NCBI RefSeq assembly: GCF_024808255.1
Contig: NZ_JANTYS010000013.1
Span: forward strand, 62,001-126,000
From: Mucilaginibacter dorajii
GTDB lineage: Bacteria; Bacteroidota; Bacteroidia; Sphingobacteriales; Sphingobacteriaceae
Length of the DNA: 64,000 bases
Direction: 5' to 3'
In this document: piece by piece, positions 40,587 through 48,798 of the stretch
How positions within the stretch are numbered: position 1 is the first letter of the stretch
How the letters are laid out: every line of letters starts with the position of its first letter
Made by a program: the position numbers and the translations under genes
The notes under the pieces: model-generated
The model's database searches: none
What the model saw: the letters and a program-made list of their open reading frames with translations, nothing else
What the model was told of the DNA's origin: nothing

Positions 40587-41147
40587 TTACAATCGGTTTT
40601 CGGCAAGTAATAATTTTACTTTAAGCACCGCGGCCACCGTCATCGAATCAGTGATTTGTCCGTCACATACCATTTGGTAAACCTGGGCAAAAGGTGCTTT
40701 TTTAACTATCAATTGCTCGGTATCCTCAGGCTCGGCCTCATGTTGGGTAAGGCCGCGGGCTACATATATTACACCCCATTCATCGCTTACGGAATTGCTG
40801 AGGTGTAGTTGCTGAATTTCTGTCCATTGCGATGCTTTTAATCCGGTTTCTTCCAGCAGTTCGCGCTTTGCCGAATCTAAGGGACTAACTCCTATTTGAC
40901 CGCCGCCTTCGGGTATTTCCCAGCTATACTGGTTAAGCGTAAAACGGTATTGCCCCACAAGATAAGTGTTCAGCTCATCATCCAAAGGCAACACACCTAT
41001 AGCCAGGTTTTTAAAATGTACCTTGCCATAAATGCCCGGATTGCCCGATGGATTGATTATCTGGTACTCGGTTACATTAATCCAGGGGTTATCATAAATG
41101 GCTTTTTCAGAAGTTATTTTCCAGGGATTATTCTCGGGATGATGCAT
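40587..41147 (-). CDS. Nudix hydrolase (ADP-ribose/ADP-sugar pyrophosphatase-like)
   Basis: The 186-residue product has a Nudix fold. The box reads GGGQIGVSPLDSAKRELLEE and continues TGL, so the catalytic REUXEEXGU part is complete, but the first Glu of the box (eight residues before REL) is replaced by a hydrophobic residue. N-terminal strands VTEYQIINPSGNPGIYGKVHFKNLAIGVLPLD resemble ADP-sugar pyrophosphatases that clear ADP-ribose. A weaker enzyme or another substrate is possible. It is upstream of plsC on the same strand. Confidence 0.9.
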   Translation of the reverse strand: MHHPENNPWKITSEKAIYDNPWINVTEYQIINPSGNPGIYGKVHFKNLAIGVLPLDDELNTYLVGQYRFTLNQYSWEIPEGGGQIGVSPLDSAKRELLEETGLKASQWTEIQQLHLSNSVSDEWGVIYVARGLTQHEAEPEDTEQLIVKKAPFAQVYQMVCDGQITDSMTVAAVLKVKLLLAENRL

Positions 41148-41748
41148 GCCGGGAAATTAGGATTTTTTTGGACAAAGGACGAAGGATTTTTGGACTTTGA
41201 GACTTTTGGACGATGGATAAGCGGCTTTGTGGCGAAAGTCTGATAGTTGATACTATGAAGAGAAAGCAAAATAGCGCCGCACTCCCAGCGGGCGCTATTT
41301 CATAATTAACTATTAACTGAAAGTATCTTCTTAACAAAATGAAGAAACATGTAAAGAACGACAAGAGTACGCTGATCTGTAAAAAACAGATCTCCCGTTT
41401 GGGATTATAGTAATTGTTTATTCATGTACCTTTTTAATTGATCATTTAATTTACAATACTAAATTAAACCCAACAGGGTAAATCAGCCTGCAAGTGTCGA
41501 TGAAACTTAGGTTTATATCGATGAGTAACGCCGCCGAGGCGGCATACAATAGCTTATCAGCAAGTTTAGCTGGTGCCCTGCTACTTTGCAGCTTATCTTT
41601 TGCAGGTTTTTAGCTGCGCAAACGTTTGTGCTTTCCCGGTCTGTGATTATTCTTTTTTTTAAGTTTGATAAATAAGGTACATTATAAATAGCATAACAAT
41701 AATCCTTGTAGGCACCAAAAATCAGGTAGCTATTAATACCTCTTAAGT
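41148..41748. other. 601-bp gap: repeat, hairpin and upstream region of the GH95-like gene
   Basis: It contains family H copy 3 (41158-41222) and a hairpin AAATAGCGCC/GGCGCTATTT (41269-41300) flanked by weak inverted arms with AGTTGATA/AACTATTAACT wording. The rest (to 41748) is AT-rich and shows no open frame of interest. Confidence 0.6.
41158..41222 (+). repeat. Word-repeat element, family H copy 3
   Basis: TAGGATTTTTTTGGACAAAG, GACGAAGGATTTTTGGAC, TTTGAGACTTTTGGACGATG: the same words and order as the minus-strand copy at 37937. It sits upstream of the Nudix gene, the one exception to the 3'-end rule unless it belongs to the rightward unit. Confidence 0.8.
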
Positions 41749-44037
41749 ATGAAACAAATTAAACTGGTGATTATTTGTGTTTTATTACACTACATTCCCG
41801 CTTTTACACAAGCCAGCAGGCACGATATGCATTTTGATACACTGGCCACACGGTGGGACGAAGCCATCCCCCTGGGCAATGGTATGATAGGAGCACTTAT
41901 TTGGCAAAAGGCAAATCACCTGCGCTTTTCACTTGACCGCGCCGACCTTTGGGATACCCGCCCCATGAAAGGCCTGCACCGGCCCGAGTTTAGCTATCAA
42001 TGGGTGCTAAACCAGGTCAATAAAAAAGATTATGCCCCGGTGCAAAAATATTTTGATGACCCTTATGACCACGAACCGGCACCATCAAAAATCCCTGGCG
42101 GGGCATTGGAGTTTGATACCCAAAAATGGGGACAGGTTAAATCGGTTAACCTGCATTTACCGGATGCTTTGTGCAAGGTAAAGTGGGCAAACGGCGTTAT
42201 TCTTAAAACGTTTGTACATGCAACCGCGCCTGTAGGCTGGTTTAGGTTTGAAAACATAAAAACGGCATTCGTCCCCCAGCTAATAGCGCCTAAATACCAG
42301 GGCGAGGTAAAAATAAGCGGCGATCCTGTTGGCGGCGATGACCTTTCCCGGCTTGGATATCCACAGGGAAGCATCAAAAGAAAAGGGAATAGTATTACCT
42401 ATATACAAAACGGTTATGGCGGGTTTACCTATCAAATTAATGTAAGCTGGCGTTATGCCGCTGCCCATACTGTTGAAGGTGTTTGGAGTATCTCATCACA
42501 ATACCCCAACAAAAAAATTAATCCGCCGGCTAATGCCGTTTCTAAAAAAGCGCTAAAACAAAGTTTCAAAAGTTATTATAGTTCACATAGTGCATGGTGG
42601 CAAAATTTTTGGAGTAAATCGACCATACACCTGCCCGATACATTGCTTGAAAAACAATGGTACCTGGAACAATATAAATTTGGTTCGGCCTCAAGATCAG
42701 GGGCTCCACCCATTTCCCTGCAAGCCATCTGGACTGCCGATAATGGTCGCCTCCCTCCCTGGAAAGGCGATTTTCATCATGATTTAAATACCCAATTGAG
42801 CTACTGGCCAGGCTATAGCGGCAACCATTTAAAAGAATCGATGCCGTATCTTGATCATCTTGACGCCAACAAAGCCAACTATGAACGTTACACTAAAATG
42901 TATTTTGGTACTAAAGGCTTAGCTGTGCCAGGCGTAACTACTATTAACGGTACAGAAATGGGTGGCTGGATCCAATATTCGCTTTCGCCAACGGTATCGT
43001 CATGGCTTGGCCAGCATTATTATTTACAATGGCGCTACAGCATGGATAAAACTTTTTTACGCACCAGGGCATATCCCTGGATAAAAGGAGCAGCTACTTT
43101 TATTGAAAGTTTAACTGTTTTGGATAGCGTCGGCCATCGTAAATTACCTATTAGCTCCAGTCCCGAAATAAACGATAATGATATTACAGCCTGGTTTCCC
43201 CAAAACACTAATTACGACCTGGCACTCATGAAATTTACCTTTAAAGCCGCGGCAGAACTGGCAACAGAACTGGGGAATAGCAAAGAAGCTGCGCATTGGC
43301 AAAAGATAGGCTCACAATTTGATGATTTTGCCATTACCCCAGCCAATGAACTGATGTTTGCGCCAAGCATGGCTTACAACCAATCGCACCGGCATTTTTC
43401 AAATATGATGGCTATACATCCTTTAGGCTTAATAAAATGGGAAGACGGGCCAAAGGCGCAGTCGGTGATCAAAAACTCTATTCATTTATTAGATAGCATA
43501 GGTCCGGCTTATTGGTGCGGCTACTCATACTCCTGGCTGGCCAATATGAAAGCCAGGGCCAAAGATGGCGAGGGGGCAGCTAAAGATCTTACCATTTTTG
43601 CTAAGGCGTTCTGTTCAATAAACAGCTTTCATTTAAACGGCGACCAAACCAAATCCGGTTATTCTAAATTTGTATACAGGCCGTTTACATTAGAAGGAAA
43701 CTTTGCGTTTGCATCTGGTCTGCAGGAAATGCTGATACAAAGTTATGCTGGTTTCATCGAGGTTTTACCTGCTGTGCCTGTAAGCTGGAAAAACTTAGCC
43801 TTTGAAAATTTACGCACCGAAGGCGCGTTTTTAGTGAGTCTGAAAAAGGCAGACGGGCAGGTTACCGAAATTAAAATAGTTTCAGAAAAAGGTGGTAAAA
43901 CAAAGTTGAAGCTTCCGTTTAAAACTTTTTTTAGCACAGTTAAAAAAGATGTACAGATAAACCCTGCCGAAACCGGCTTTGTAAGCTTAATCTTTAAACC
44001 CGGTGCTACCCTTATTTTAAAGAATGGTTACGAATGA
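41749..44037 (+). CDS. GH95-like glycoside hydrolase, exported
   Basis: The 762-residue product has a signal peptide ending HYIPAFTQA. The N-terminal beta-sandwich opens FDTLATRWDEAIPLGNGMIGALIW, the hallmark of GH95 and relatives (alpha-L-fucosidase/galactosidase clan). The (alpha/alpha)6 barrel carries ISLQAIWTADNGRLPPWKGDFHHDLNTQLSYWPGYSG and SSSPEINDNDITAWFPQNTNYDLALM. The usual NxNTQMNYW-like catalytic pair reads DLNTQLSYW here, so Asp replaces the first Asn. It could be an inactive or shifted-specificity member. Located in the envelope, 213 bp before a GH125 mannosidase; the two may act on one glycan. Confidence 0.75.
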   Translation: MKQIKLVIICVLLHYIPAFTQASRHDMHFDTLATRWDEAIPLGNGMIGALIWQKANHLRFSLDRADLWDTRPMKGLHRPEFSYQWVLNQVNKKDYAPVQKYFDDPYDHEPAPSKIPGGALEFDTQKWGQVKSVNLHLPDALCKVKWANGVILKTFVHATAPVGWFRFENIKTAFVPQLIAPKYQGEVKISGDPVGGDDLSRLGYPQGSIKRKGNSITYIQNGYGGFTYQINVSWRYAAAHTVEGVWSISSQYPNKKINPPANAVSKKALKQSFKSYYSSHSAWWQNFWSKSTIHLPDTLLEKQWYLEQYKFGSASRSGAPPISLQAIWTADNGRLPPWKGDFHHDLNTQLSYWPGYSGNHLKESMPYLDHLDANKANYERYTKMYFGTKGLAVPGVTTINGTEMGGWIQYSLSPTVSSWLGQHYYLQWRYSMDKTFLRTRAYPWIKGAATFIESLTVLDSVGHRKLPISSSPEINDNDITAWFPQNTNYDLALMKFTFKAAAELATELGNSKEAAHWQKIGSQFDDFAITPANELMFAPSMAYNQSHRHFSNMMAIHPLGLIKWEDGPKAQSVIKNSIHLLDSIGPAYWCGYSYSWLANMKARAKDGEGAAKDLTIFAKAFCSINSFHLNGDQTKSGYSKFVYRPFTLEGNFAFASGLQEMLIQSYAGFIEVLPAVPVSWKNLAFENLRTEGAFLVSLKKADGQVTEIKIVSEKGGKTKLKLPFKTFFSTVKKDVQINPAETGFVSLIFKPGATLILKNGYE

Positions 44038-44051
44038 TGCAGGCCGAGCAA

Positions 44052-44156
44052 ACAAGTATCAAGTAGTTAGTAGCAAGTATCAAGATTTTTGAATAATACT
44101 AAAAAACACTTCAAACAAGCAATGCTTCGGTCTTGATACTTGATACTAATTACTCC
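44052..44156. repeat. Intergenic inverted repeat with word-built arms, family K
   Basis: Left arm 44052-44087: ACAAGTATCAAGTAGTTAGT then AGCAAGTATCAAGA. Right arm 44131-44156: TCTTGATACTTGATACTAAT then TACTCC. The word is CAAGTAT or close variants. It starts 15 bp past the GH95-like stop. Confidence 0.85.
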
Positions 44157-44250
44157 CCTAAAAGGTATTAGATAAATAATTTAAGGCGATTTTCTTTTGG
44201 ATAATCAAAGCCTTTTATACTTTTACAGTATACCAATTCAATTTACCTAT

Positions 44251-45684
44251 ATGATTACCAGGAGACATTTTATTAAGATCAATGGTGTTGCCACCGCGGG
44301 GCTTGGTTTAGGTGCTTTACCAAAATGGGTTAGTGCAACTACGCCGGTATTTGAAAGCCATCGGCCCAAACTTGCCGACCGTAAATTTACCAGCAAGGCT
44401 GTTGAGGCCACTATACAAAAAGTTAAAGCGGCTATTAAAGACCCGGAAATTGCCTGGCTTTTTGAAAATTGTTATCCTAATACTTTAGATACTACCGTTA
44501 ACTATTCCGAAAAGGATGGCAAGCCAGATACGTTTGTAATCACCGGCGATATTTTTGCCATGTGGATGCGCGATTCATCGGCGCAGGTTTGGCCGTATCT
44601 GCCATTGATCAAAAACGATCCTGAACTTAAAAAAGTGATCCAGGGCGTGTTAAGCAGGCAGGCAAGGTGTGTACTGATAGACCCCTATGCCAACGCCTTT
44701 AACGAAGGCCCAACCGGCAGCGAGTGGGATACTGATGTTACCGATATGAAGCCCGAGTTACATGAGCGTAAATGGGAGATTGATTCGCTTTGTTATCCCG
44801 TTAGGTTGGCTTATAACTATTGGAAAATAAGCGGCGATACCAGCTTCTTTGACGAGAATTGGCAAAAAGCCGGTAAAACCATATTAGATACCTTTAAAGT
44901 ACAACAGCGCAAAAACGGTAAAGGGCCATATCACTTTCAGCGTAAAACCGAGACAGCCAGCGATACCGCGCCAAACCGTGGCTATGGTAACCCGGTAAAA
45001 CCTGTAGGCTTGATCTGTTCCATCTTCCGCCCGTCAGATGATGCCACTATTTATCCGTTCCTGATCCCTTCAAACTATTTCGCGGTTACCAGCTTAAGGC
45101 AAATGGCCGAAATGTTTAGCGTGATTGGTAAAGATGCTGCTACAGCCGCCGAATGTAAAGCCCTTGCCGCTGAAGTAGATGCCGCGTTAAAACAATATGC
45201 CGTAGTAAATCATCCTAAATACGGTAAAATATTAGCTTTTGAGGTTGATGGTTATGGCAACCAGCTATTAATGGATGATAGCAATGTGCCAAGTTTACTG
45301 GCCTTGCCTTACCTCGATTCATTACCCGTTACCGATCCCTTGTACCAAAACACCCGTAGGTTTGTGCTGAGTTTGGATAATCCTTACTTTTTTAAAGGCA
45401 AAGTTGCCGAAGGTATTGGCGGCCCGCACGTGGGAATTGATTTTATATGGCCAATGGCTATTACCATGCGTGCGCTAACCTCTACCGATAAATTAGAGAT
45501 CACCCGCTGCTTACATATGTTAAAAAACACCCATGCAGGTACAGGCTTCATGCACGAAGGTTTCCATAAGGATAATGCCAATAACTTTACCCGTAAATGG
45601 TTTGCCTGGGCAAATACATTGTTTGGCGAGTTGATCATCAAACTACACGCCCATCATCCGGATCTGTTGCAGAAGATCTTTTAA
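44251..45684 (+). CDS. Glycoside hydrolase family 125 (exo-alpha-1,6-mannosidase-like), Tat-type signal
   Basis: The 477-residue product (start MITRRHFIKINGVATAG at 44251) has a twin-arginine-like signal. The GH125 barrel carries DIFAMWMRDSSAQVWPYLPL, DPYANAFNEGPTGSEWDTD, WEIDSLCYPVRLAYNYW, RGYGNPVKPVGLICSIFRPSDDA and GGPHVGIDFIWPMAITMRALTS in family order. GH125 enzymes remove terminal alpha-1,6-mannose, for example from N-glycans or mannans, without a metal. An in-frame ATG at 44197 only adds a poor leader. It ends 8 bp before the convergent membrane gene. It is placed with the GH95-like gene. Confidence 0.93.
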   Translation: MITRRHFIKINGVATAGLGLGALPKWVSATTPVFESHRPKLADRKFTSKAVEATIQKVKAAIKDPEIAWLFENCYPNTLDTTVNYSEKDGKPDTFVITGDIFAMWMRDSSAQVWPYLPLIKNDPELKKVIQGVLSRQARCVLIDPYANAFNEGPTGSEWDTDVTDMKPELHERKWEIDSLCYPVRLAYNYWKISGDTSFFDENWQKAGKTILDTFKVQQRKNGKGPYHFQRKTETASDTAPNRGYGNPVKPVGLICSIFRPSDDATIYPFLIPSNYFAVTSLRQMAEMFSVIGKDAATAAECKALAAEVDAALKQYAVVNHPKYGKILAFEVDGYGNQLLMDDSNVPSLLALPYLDSLPVTDPLYQNTRRFVLSLDNPYFFKGKVAEGIGGPHVGIDFIWPMAITMRALTSTDKLEITRCLHMLKNTHAGTGFMHEGFHKDNANNFTRKWFAWANTLFGELIIKLHAHHPDLLQKIF

Positions 45685-45692
45685 ATCATTTA

Positions 45693-46457
45693 TTAAAACA
45701 ACGGCCTGCCCAGCATGGCGTTGTAAAATAATAAAGACACAATTACAAAGTACAGGCCGGCAAACACAATTGCCGGCTTTGCTTTTTTGGTGTTGCTAAG
45801 TACCACAAACAAGGGTACAATTTGCAGGGCGTGCAAGCCCCAAAAATGTGCTATGCGTAAATCGCCGGCAATACGGCTCCAGTTAAATAGTGGCAGGCCC
45901 GGGCCACCATCGGCAGCGCCAACGGTATGCGCCAATCGTGAGGCCATTATGCCGCCCTCAAGGGCAAAGATGCCGCCCATGATAATGCCCAGGCGGATGC
46001 CCCATAGCAAAGCCGGACTTATTTGTATAGGCCGTACTTTAAAAAACAGGTAACCTATGTAAATGGCAAACAACGTTTGCGACACAATCACTATTCCCAT
46101 CAAACTAAATAAAATGGCGTTATAAAGACCCGCTGTGTTATAGTGTGATAGCTGTCCTCTTGCGGCCTGGGTGGCAATGGCCAACATTTCAAATGTCATG
46201 GCAAATACGCTGAAATTTATAAAGCGCTTTTTGATGCGTTCAAACGGCAAATACTGTAACAGCAAAGGCCAGGTTAAACAGTAAATGGCTATAGAGATAG
46301 CAAATTTGATAGGTTTTATCCATAGGTTGATGCCCATAAGCTGCCTGCTATCAAACTGCGCAACGATGATCATCAATATAAATAGCGCCAGGTGACCTAA
46401 ACCACAATAGTAAAAAGCCGGGCTTATGGTTTTGATACGATTGAATAACGTTTTCAT
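45693..46457 (-). CDS. Seven-to-eight-helix membrane protein of unknown function
   Basis: The 254-residue product (start MKTLFNRIKTISP at 46457) is mostly hydrophobic helices: YYCGLGHLALFILMIIVAQF, FAISIAIYCLTWPLLLQYL, AILFSLMGIVIVSQTLFAIY, and IVFAGLYFVIVSLLFYNAML near the end. ARGQLSHYNTAGLYNAI and FWGLHALQIVPLFVVLSN hold conserved-looking polar residues and a His inside a helix, which could bind a cofactor. I do not recognise a named family. It overlaps the ABA4-like gene by 4 bp (ATGA), so translation is coupled and the products may work as a pair. The frame upstream of 46457 lies inside the neighbour. Confidence 0.75.
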   Translation of the reverse strand: MKTLFNRIKTISPAFYYCGLGHLALFILMIIVAQFDSRQLMGINLWIKPIKFAISIAIYCLTWPLLLQYLPFERIKKRFINFSVFAMTFEMLAIATQAARGQLSHYNTAGLYNAILFSLMGIVIVSQTLFAIYIGYLFFKVRPIQISPALLWGIRLGIIMGGIFALEGGIMASRLAHTVGAADGGPGLPLFNWSRIAGDLRIAHFWGLHALQIVPLFVVLSNTKKAKPAIVFAGLYFVIVSLLFYNAMLGRPLF

Positions 46458-46870
46458 TTGCGTGATTTTACTTTTTGAATAACTTGATAAAGCAGGAAAC
46501 CGCAGGGGCCAAACATAAAAGTGAGTACCAGGCATGGGATAACCAGCCAGTGCGAAGCCGATTTTTCCTGTGCCGATCTGAGGATAGAAAAGCCTGTCAA
46601 CAGATCAAAAGCGAGGTAATGTACCCAGCCGGCCAGCAGCAAATTATCATTGTTAAAAAGAGTACGTACCTGCTGTATGGAGTTAAAACCGCCACCTTGC
46701 ACGTTAAAAAAGCCGGCGATGTAAATGCAATAAATAAGCGATAATAACAACGGAACAGCAGCGTGATTAACAAGCCACTTTGTAACCTTCCATTTGGGGA
46801 GCGCGATAAGTAACAGCCACTGCAAGGCTGCAATGGAACTAACTGCCGGGAATACCTGGTTGGGATTCAT
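46454..46870 (-). CDS. ABA4-like membrane protein (DUF4281)
   Basis: The 138-residue product has four predicted helices: VSSIAALQWLLLIALP, AVPLLLSLIYCIYIAGFF, LLLAGWVHYLAFDLLTGFSI and WLVIPCLVLTFMFGPCGFLL. It opens MNPNQVFPAVSSIAALQW and keeps WVHYLAFDLLTG and FGPCGFLLYQ, as in ABA4/DUF4281. In plants ABA4 is needed for neoxanthin formation; bacterial members have no proven role and may bind carotenoids or quinones (inference). The gene overlaps the next by 4 bp and lies 119 bp downstream of the Crp-like gene, so a three-gene unit is likely. Confidence 0.85.
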   Translation of the reverse strand: MNPNQVFPAVSSIAALQWLLLIALPKWKVTKWLVNHAAVPLLLSLIYCIYIAGFFNVQGGGFNSIQQVRTLFNNDNLLLAGWVHYLAFDLLTGFSILRSAQEKSASHWLVIPCLVLTFMFGPCGFLLYQVIQKVKSRK

Positions 46871-46989
46871 ATCATTTTTAATTTAAGTGTTGTACCGGGC
46901 GCAAATAATGCACAGCACAAAACTGGGGCTAATGGCTTAGCTTAAAAATGACATGGGGTTAAAAAGAGCAACAGATTTATTAACCTGAG

Positions 46990-47571
46990 TTAACTTTTGG
47001 GGTTATACAGCTTGGCCCTGATGCGGCTAAGGCTTTGGGGTTGGATACCGAGGTACGAGGCAATCAGATGCTGAGGTAGCCGTTCAAAAATGCGGGGTTG
47101 GGTGTTCAGCAATTCCAGGTAGCGGTCTTCGGCCGATTGCATTTTTAAATTGCGATTGTTTCTTGCTGTATCAATAAATAATCTCTCGGCAATCAGGCGG
47201 CCAAACCTTTCAAAACGTTGGCTATGGCTGTACAGCGCCTGCATATCGGCATAGCTAAGGGTAAACAGCTCAGTATCTTCAATGGCTTCAATAAAATCGG
47301 GTGATGGGGCTTGTAATAAAAAGCTTTCATAATCGCCAATCCATTCGCCTTCAAAGGCAAAGCCTATGGTATGGTCGCCTTTTTCGCCCCGCGAAAAATA
47401 GCGTAAGCAACCTTTTTGCACAATGACCATGCCTTTGCAAACCTGGCCTTCCTTTAAATAAAAAGCATATTTTTTTAAGATTACCGGTTTTAGCCTTTGC
47501 ATAAACATAAAAAGCTCCTCGTCGGTAAAGTCAACCAGTTTACGTAAGGATTGGGTGATTATTTCGTACAT
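46990..47571 (-). CDS. Crp/Fnr-family regulator, second copy
   Basis: The 193-residue product (start MYEIITQSLRKLVDF at 47571) has a cyclic-nucleotide-binding-like barrel (YAFYLKEGQVCKGMVIVQKGCLRYF, GEWIGDYESFLLQAP) and a C-terminal HTH (FERLPQHLIASYLGIQPQSLSRIRAKLY). As in the copy at 18687 the cAMP contacts are not conserved. The frame upstream to 47628 has no homology. It stands ahead of the ABA4-like pair and may control it; the long AT-rich gap on its right is its promoter side. Confidence 0.9.
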   Translation of the reverse strand: MYEIITQSLRKLVDFTDEELFMFMQRLKPVILKKYAFYLKEGQVCKGMVIVQKGCLRYFSRGEKGDHTIGFAFEGEWIGDYESFLLQAPSPDFIEAIEDTELFTLSYADMQALYSHSQRFERFGRLIAERLFIDTARNNRNLKMQSAEDRYLELLNTQPRIFERLPQHLIASYLGIQPQSLSRIRAKLYNPKS

Positions 47572-48531
47572 GGTAAAGCGGCATCGATAGGCAAATCTCT
47601 CATCAATGCTATTGTACCAAATATACATGAATAATTATAATGAGGCGCTAAGCGGGGCGGCCGATAAGGGAAATCGCTTTTCATATTTAACTTTATTTTC
47701 TCACAAGCTGAGAGCTGAGTAAACACGGATTTTTTCAATCACATTTAAATTTGTGTCACACAGCAAACGCCTCAAATTGGGTTAACATAACTTAACATAT
47801 TTTAGATGTAATTACACTTAATTATTTGATAATCAATATTTTGTATTTTTACATGGTTAACACTAAACTGATGTGTGGCGCACTTAAATAACAGCTTATC
47901 CCCGTTAATTATTCAGATGCGTTTGCCCTGATTTGTGCCATCTATCAATTCCAAAATTCGTGAAATTCGATTAAATTGTAACCGGGGCAGCGGGTATTCG
48001 TGTCTAACAAAAAAAAAGGTGCCTTACTTATAACACGAATTCATTACTTGTCGGTAAAAGCGATTTCCCTGCGGGCGATGTTGGAAAATCGCGTTTAAGC
48101 ATATCAAGTAAAAAGGGTAACTTAAAGGAAAAATTCATTTCACGCAAAGGCGCTAAGACGCAATGAAATTTGCTTATTGTTCTTTGCTCGTTAAAACAGT
48201 CTAAACCGGTATTCTATCATTAGTTATTAAATAGCGCAAAAGTTACAAAAATACAGCATAAACTACCCAAAAATCAATAAAATACTATTTAATAGATCAA
48301 TATTTTAAATATGTAATTTATCATTCAAGCGTAATTGAAATATATTAACACAATTTTATATTTTTAATACGATATCGCAACCCTTCAAATACGCCTTAAT
48401 GAGCCAAAATGTGGAAAAAAACCACTTTAAAGGCACTATTTTTTGCTTTTAAAAGTTTTTAATTAAAAAAAAACATTATAGCTTAGCTTTAATTAAAAAC
48501 AATAAACCTCATTATTTAAAAGGAGTAAAAA
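47572..48531. other. 960-bp AT-rich gap; no gene recognised
   Basis: It holds a TTCACGCAAAGGCGCTAAGA-type repeat (48137-48171, flanked by ATTTCA/TGAAAT), wording found in many genomes. Near 47830-47850 a possible promoter-like TATTTTGTATTTTTAC lies ahead of about 160 bp of mixed sequence that could be a small RNA; nothing confirms it. From 48280 to 48500 the DNA is very A/T-rich. Confidence 0.5.
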
Positions 48532-48711
48532 ATGAAAAAATTTACCGAAGTAAAAGAGCTTATAGCTTCTTTGGAGGCTGACGCCGACAAATTCTACAAC
48601 AAAGGAAACAGTGCTGCCGGAACCCGTGTTCGTAAAGGCATGCAAGATTTGAAAAACCTGGCACAGGCTATCCGTTTGGAGGTTCAGGAATCAAAAAACA
48701 AAGAAAGCTAA
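48532..48711 (+). CDS. Bacteroidota histone-H1-like DNA-associated protein
   Basis: The 59-residue product reads MKKFTEVKELIASLEADADK, then a short helix-breaking segment (FYNKGNSAAGTRVRKGMQDL), then KNLAQAIRLEVQESKNKES. Such short proteins are annotated histone H1 in this phylum: a two-helix protein with a basic central turn (RVRKG) thought to bind DNA or RNA. It is one of the few genes here with a strong Shine-Dalgarno, AGGAG at 48521-48525, 6 bp before ATG, in line with high expression. A bidirectional terminator lies 30 bp past the stop. Confidence 0.88.
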   Translation: MKKFTEVKELIASLEADADKFYNKGNSAAGTRVRKGMQDLKNLAQAIRLEVQESKNKES

Positions 48712-48739
48712 GGAAGGTTTAATCATCTTATTCCAAATA

Positions 48740-48773
48740 AAAACCCGGTTACTAATCATAACCGGGTTTTTTA
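48740..48773. terminator. Bidirectional terminator between the H1-like and dapA genes
   Basis: AAACCCGGTTA (48741-48751) and TAACCGGGTTT (48759-48769) form a perfect 11-bp stem with a 7-nt loop. T runs lie to the right on the plus strand and an A run (T on the minus strand) to the left. Confidence 0.93.
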
Positions 48774-48798
48774 TGGAAGAAGAAATTTAAGTTTCTAT

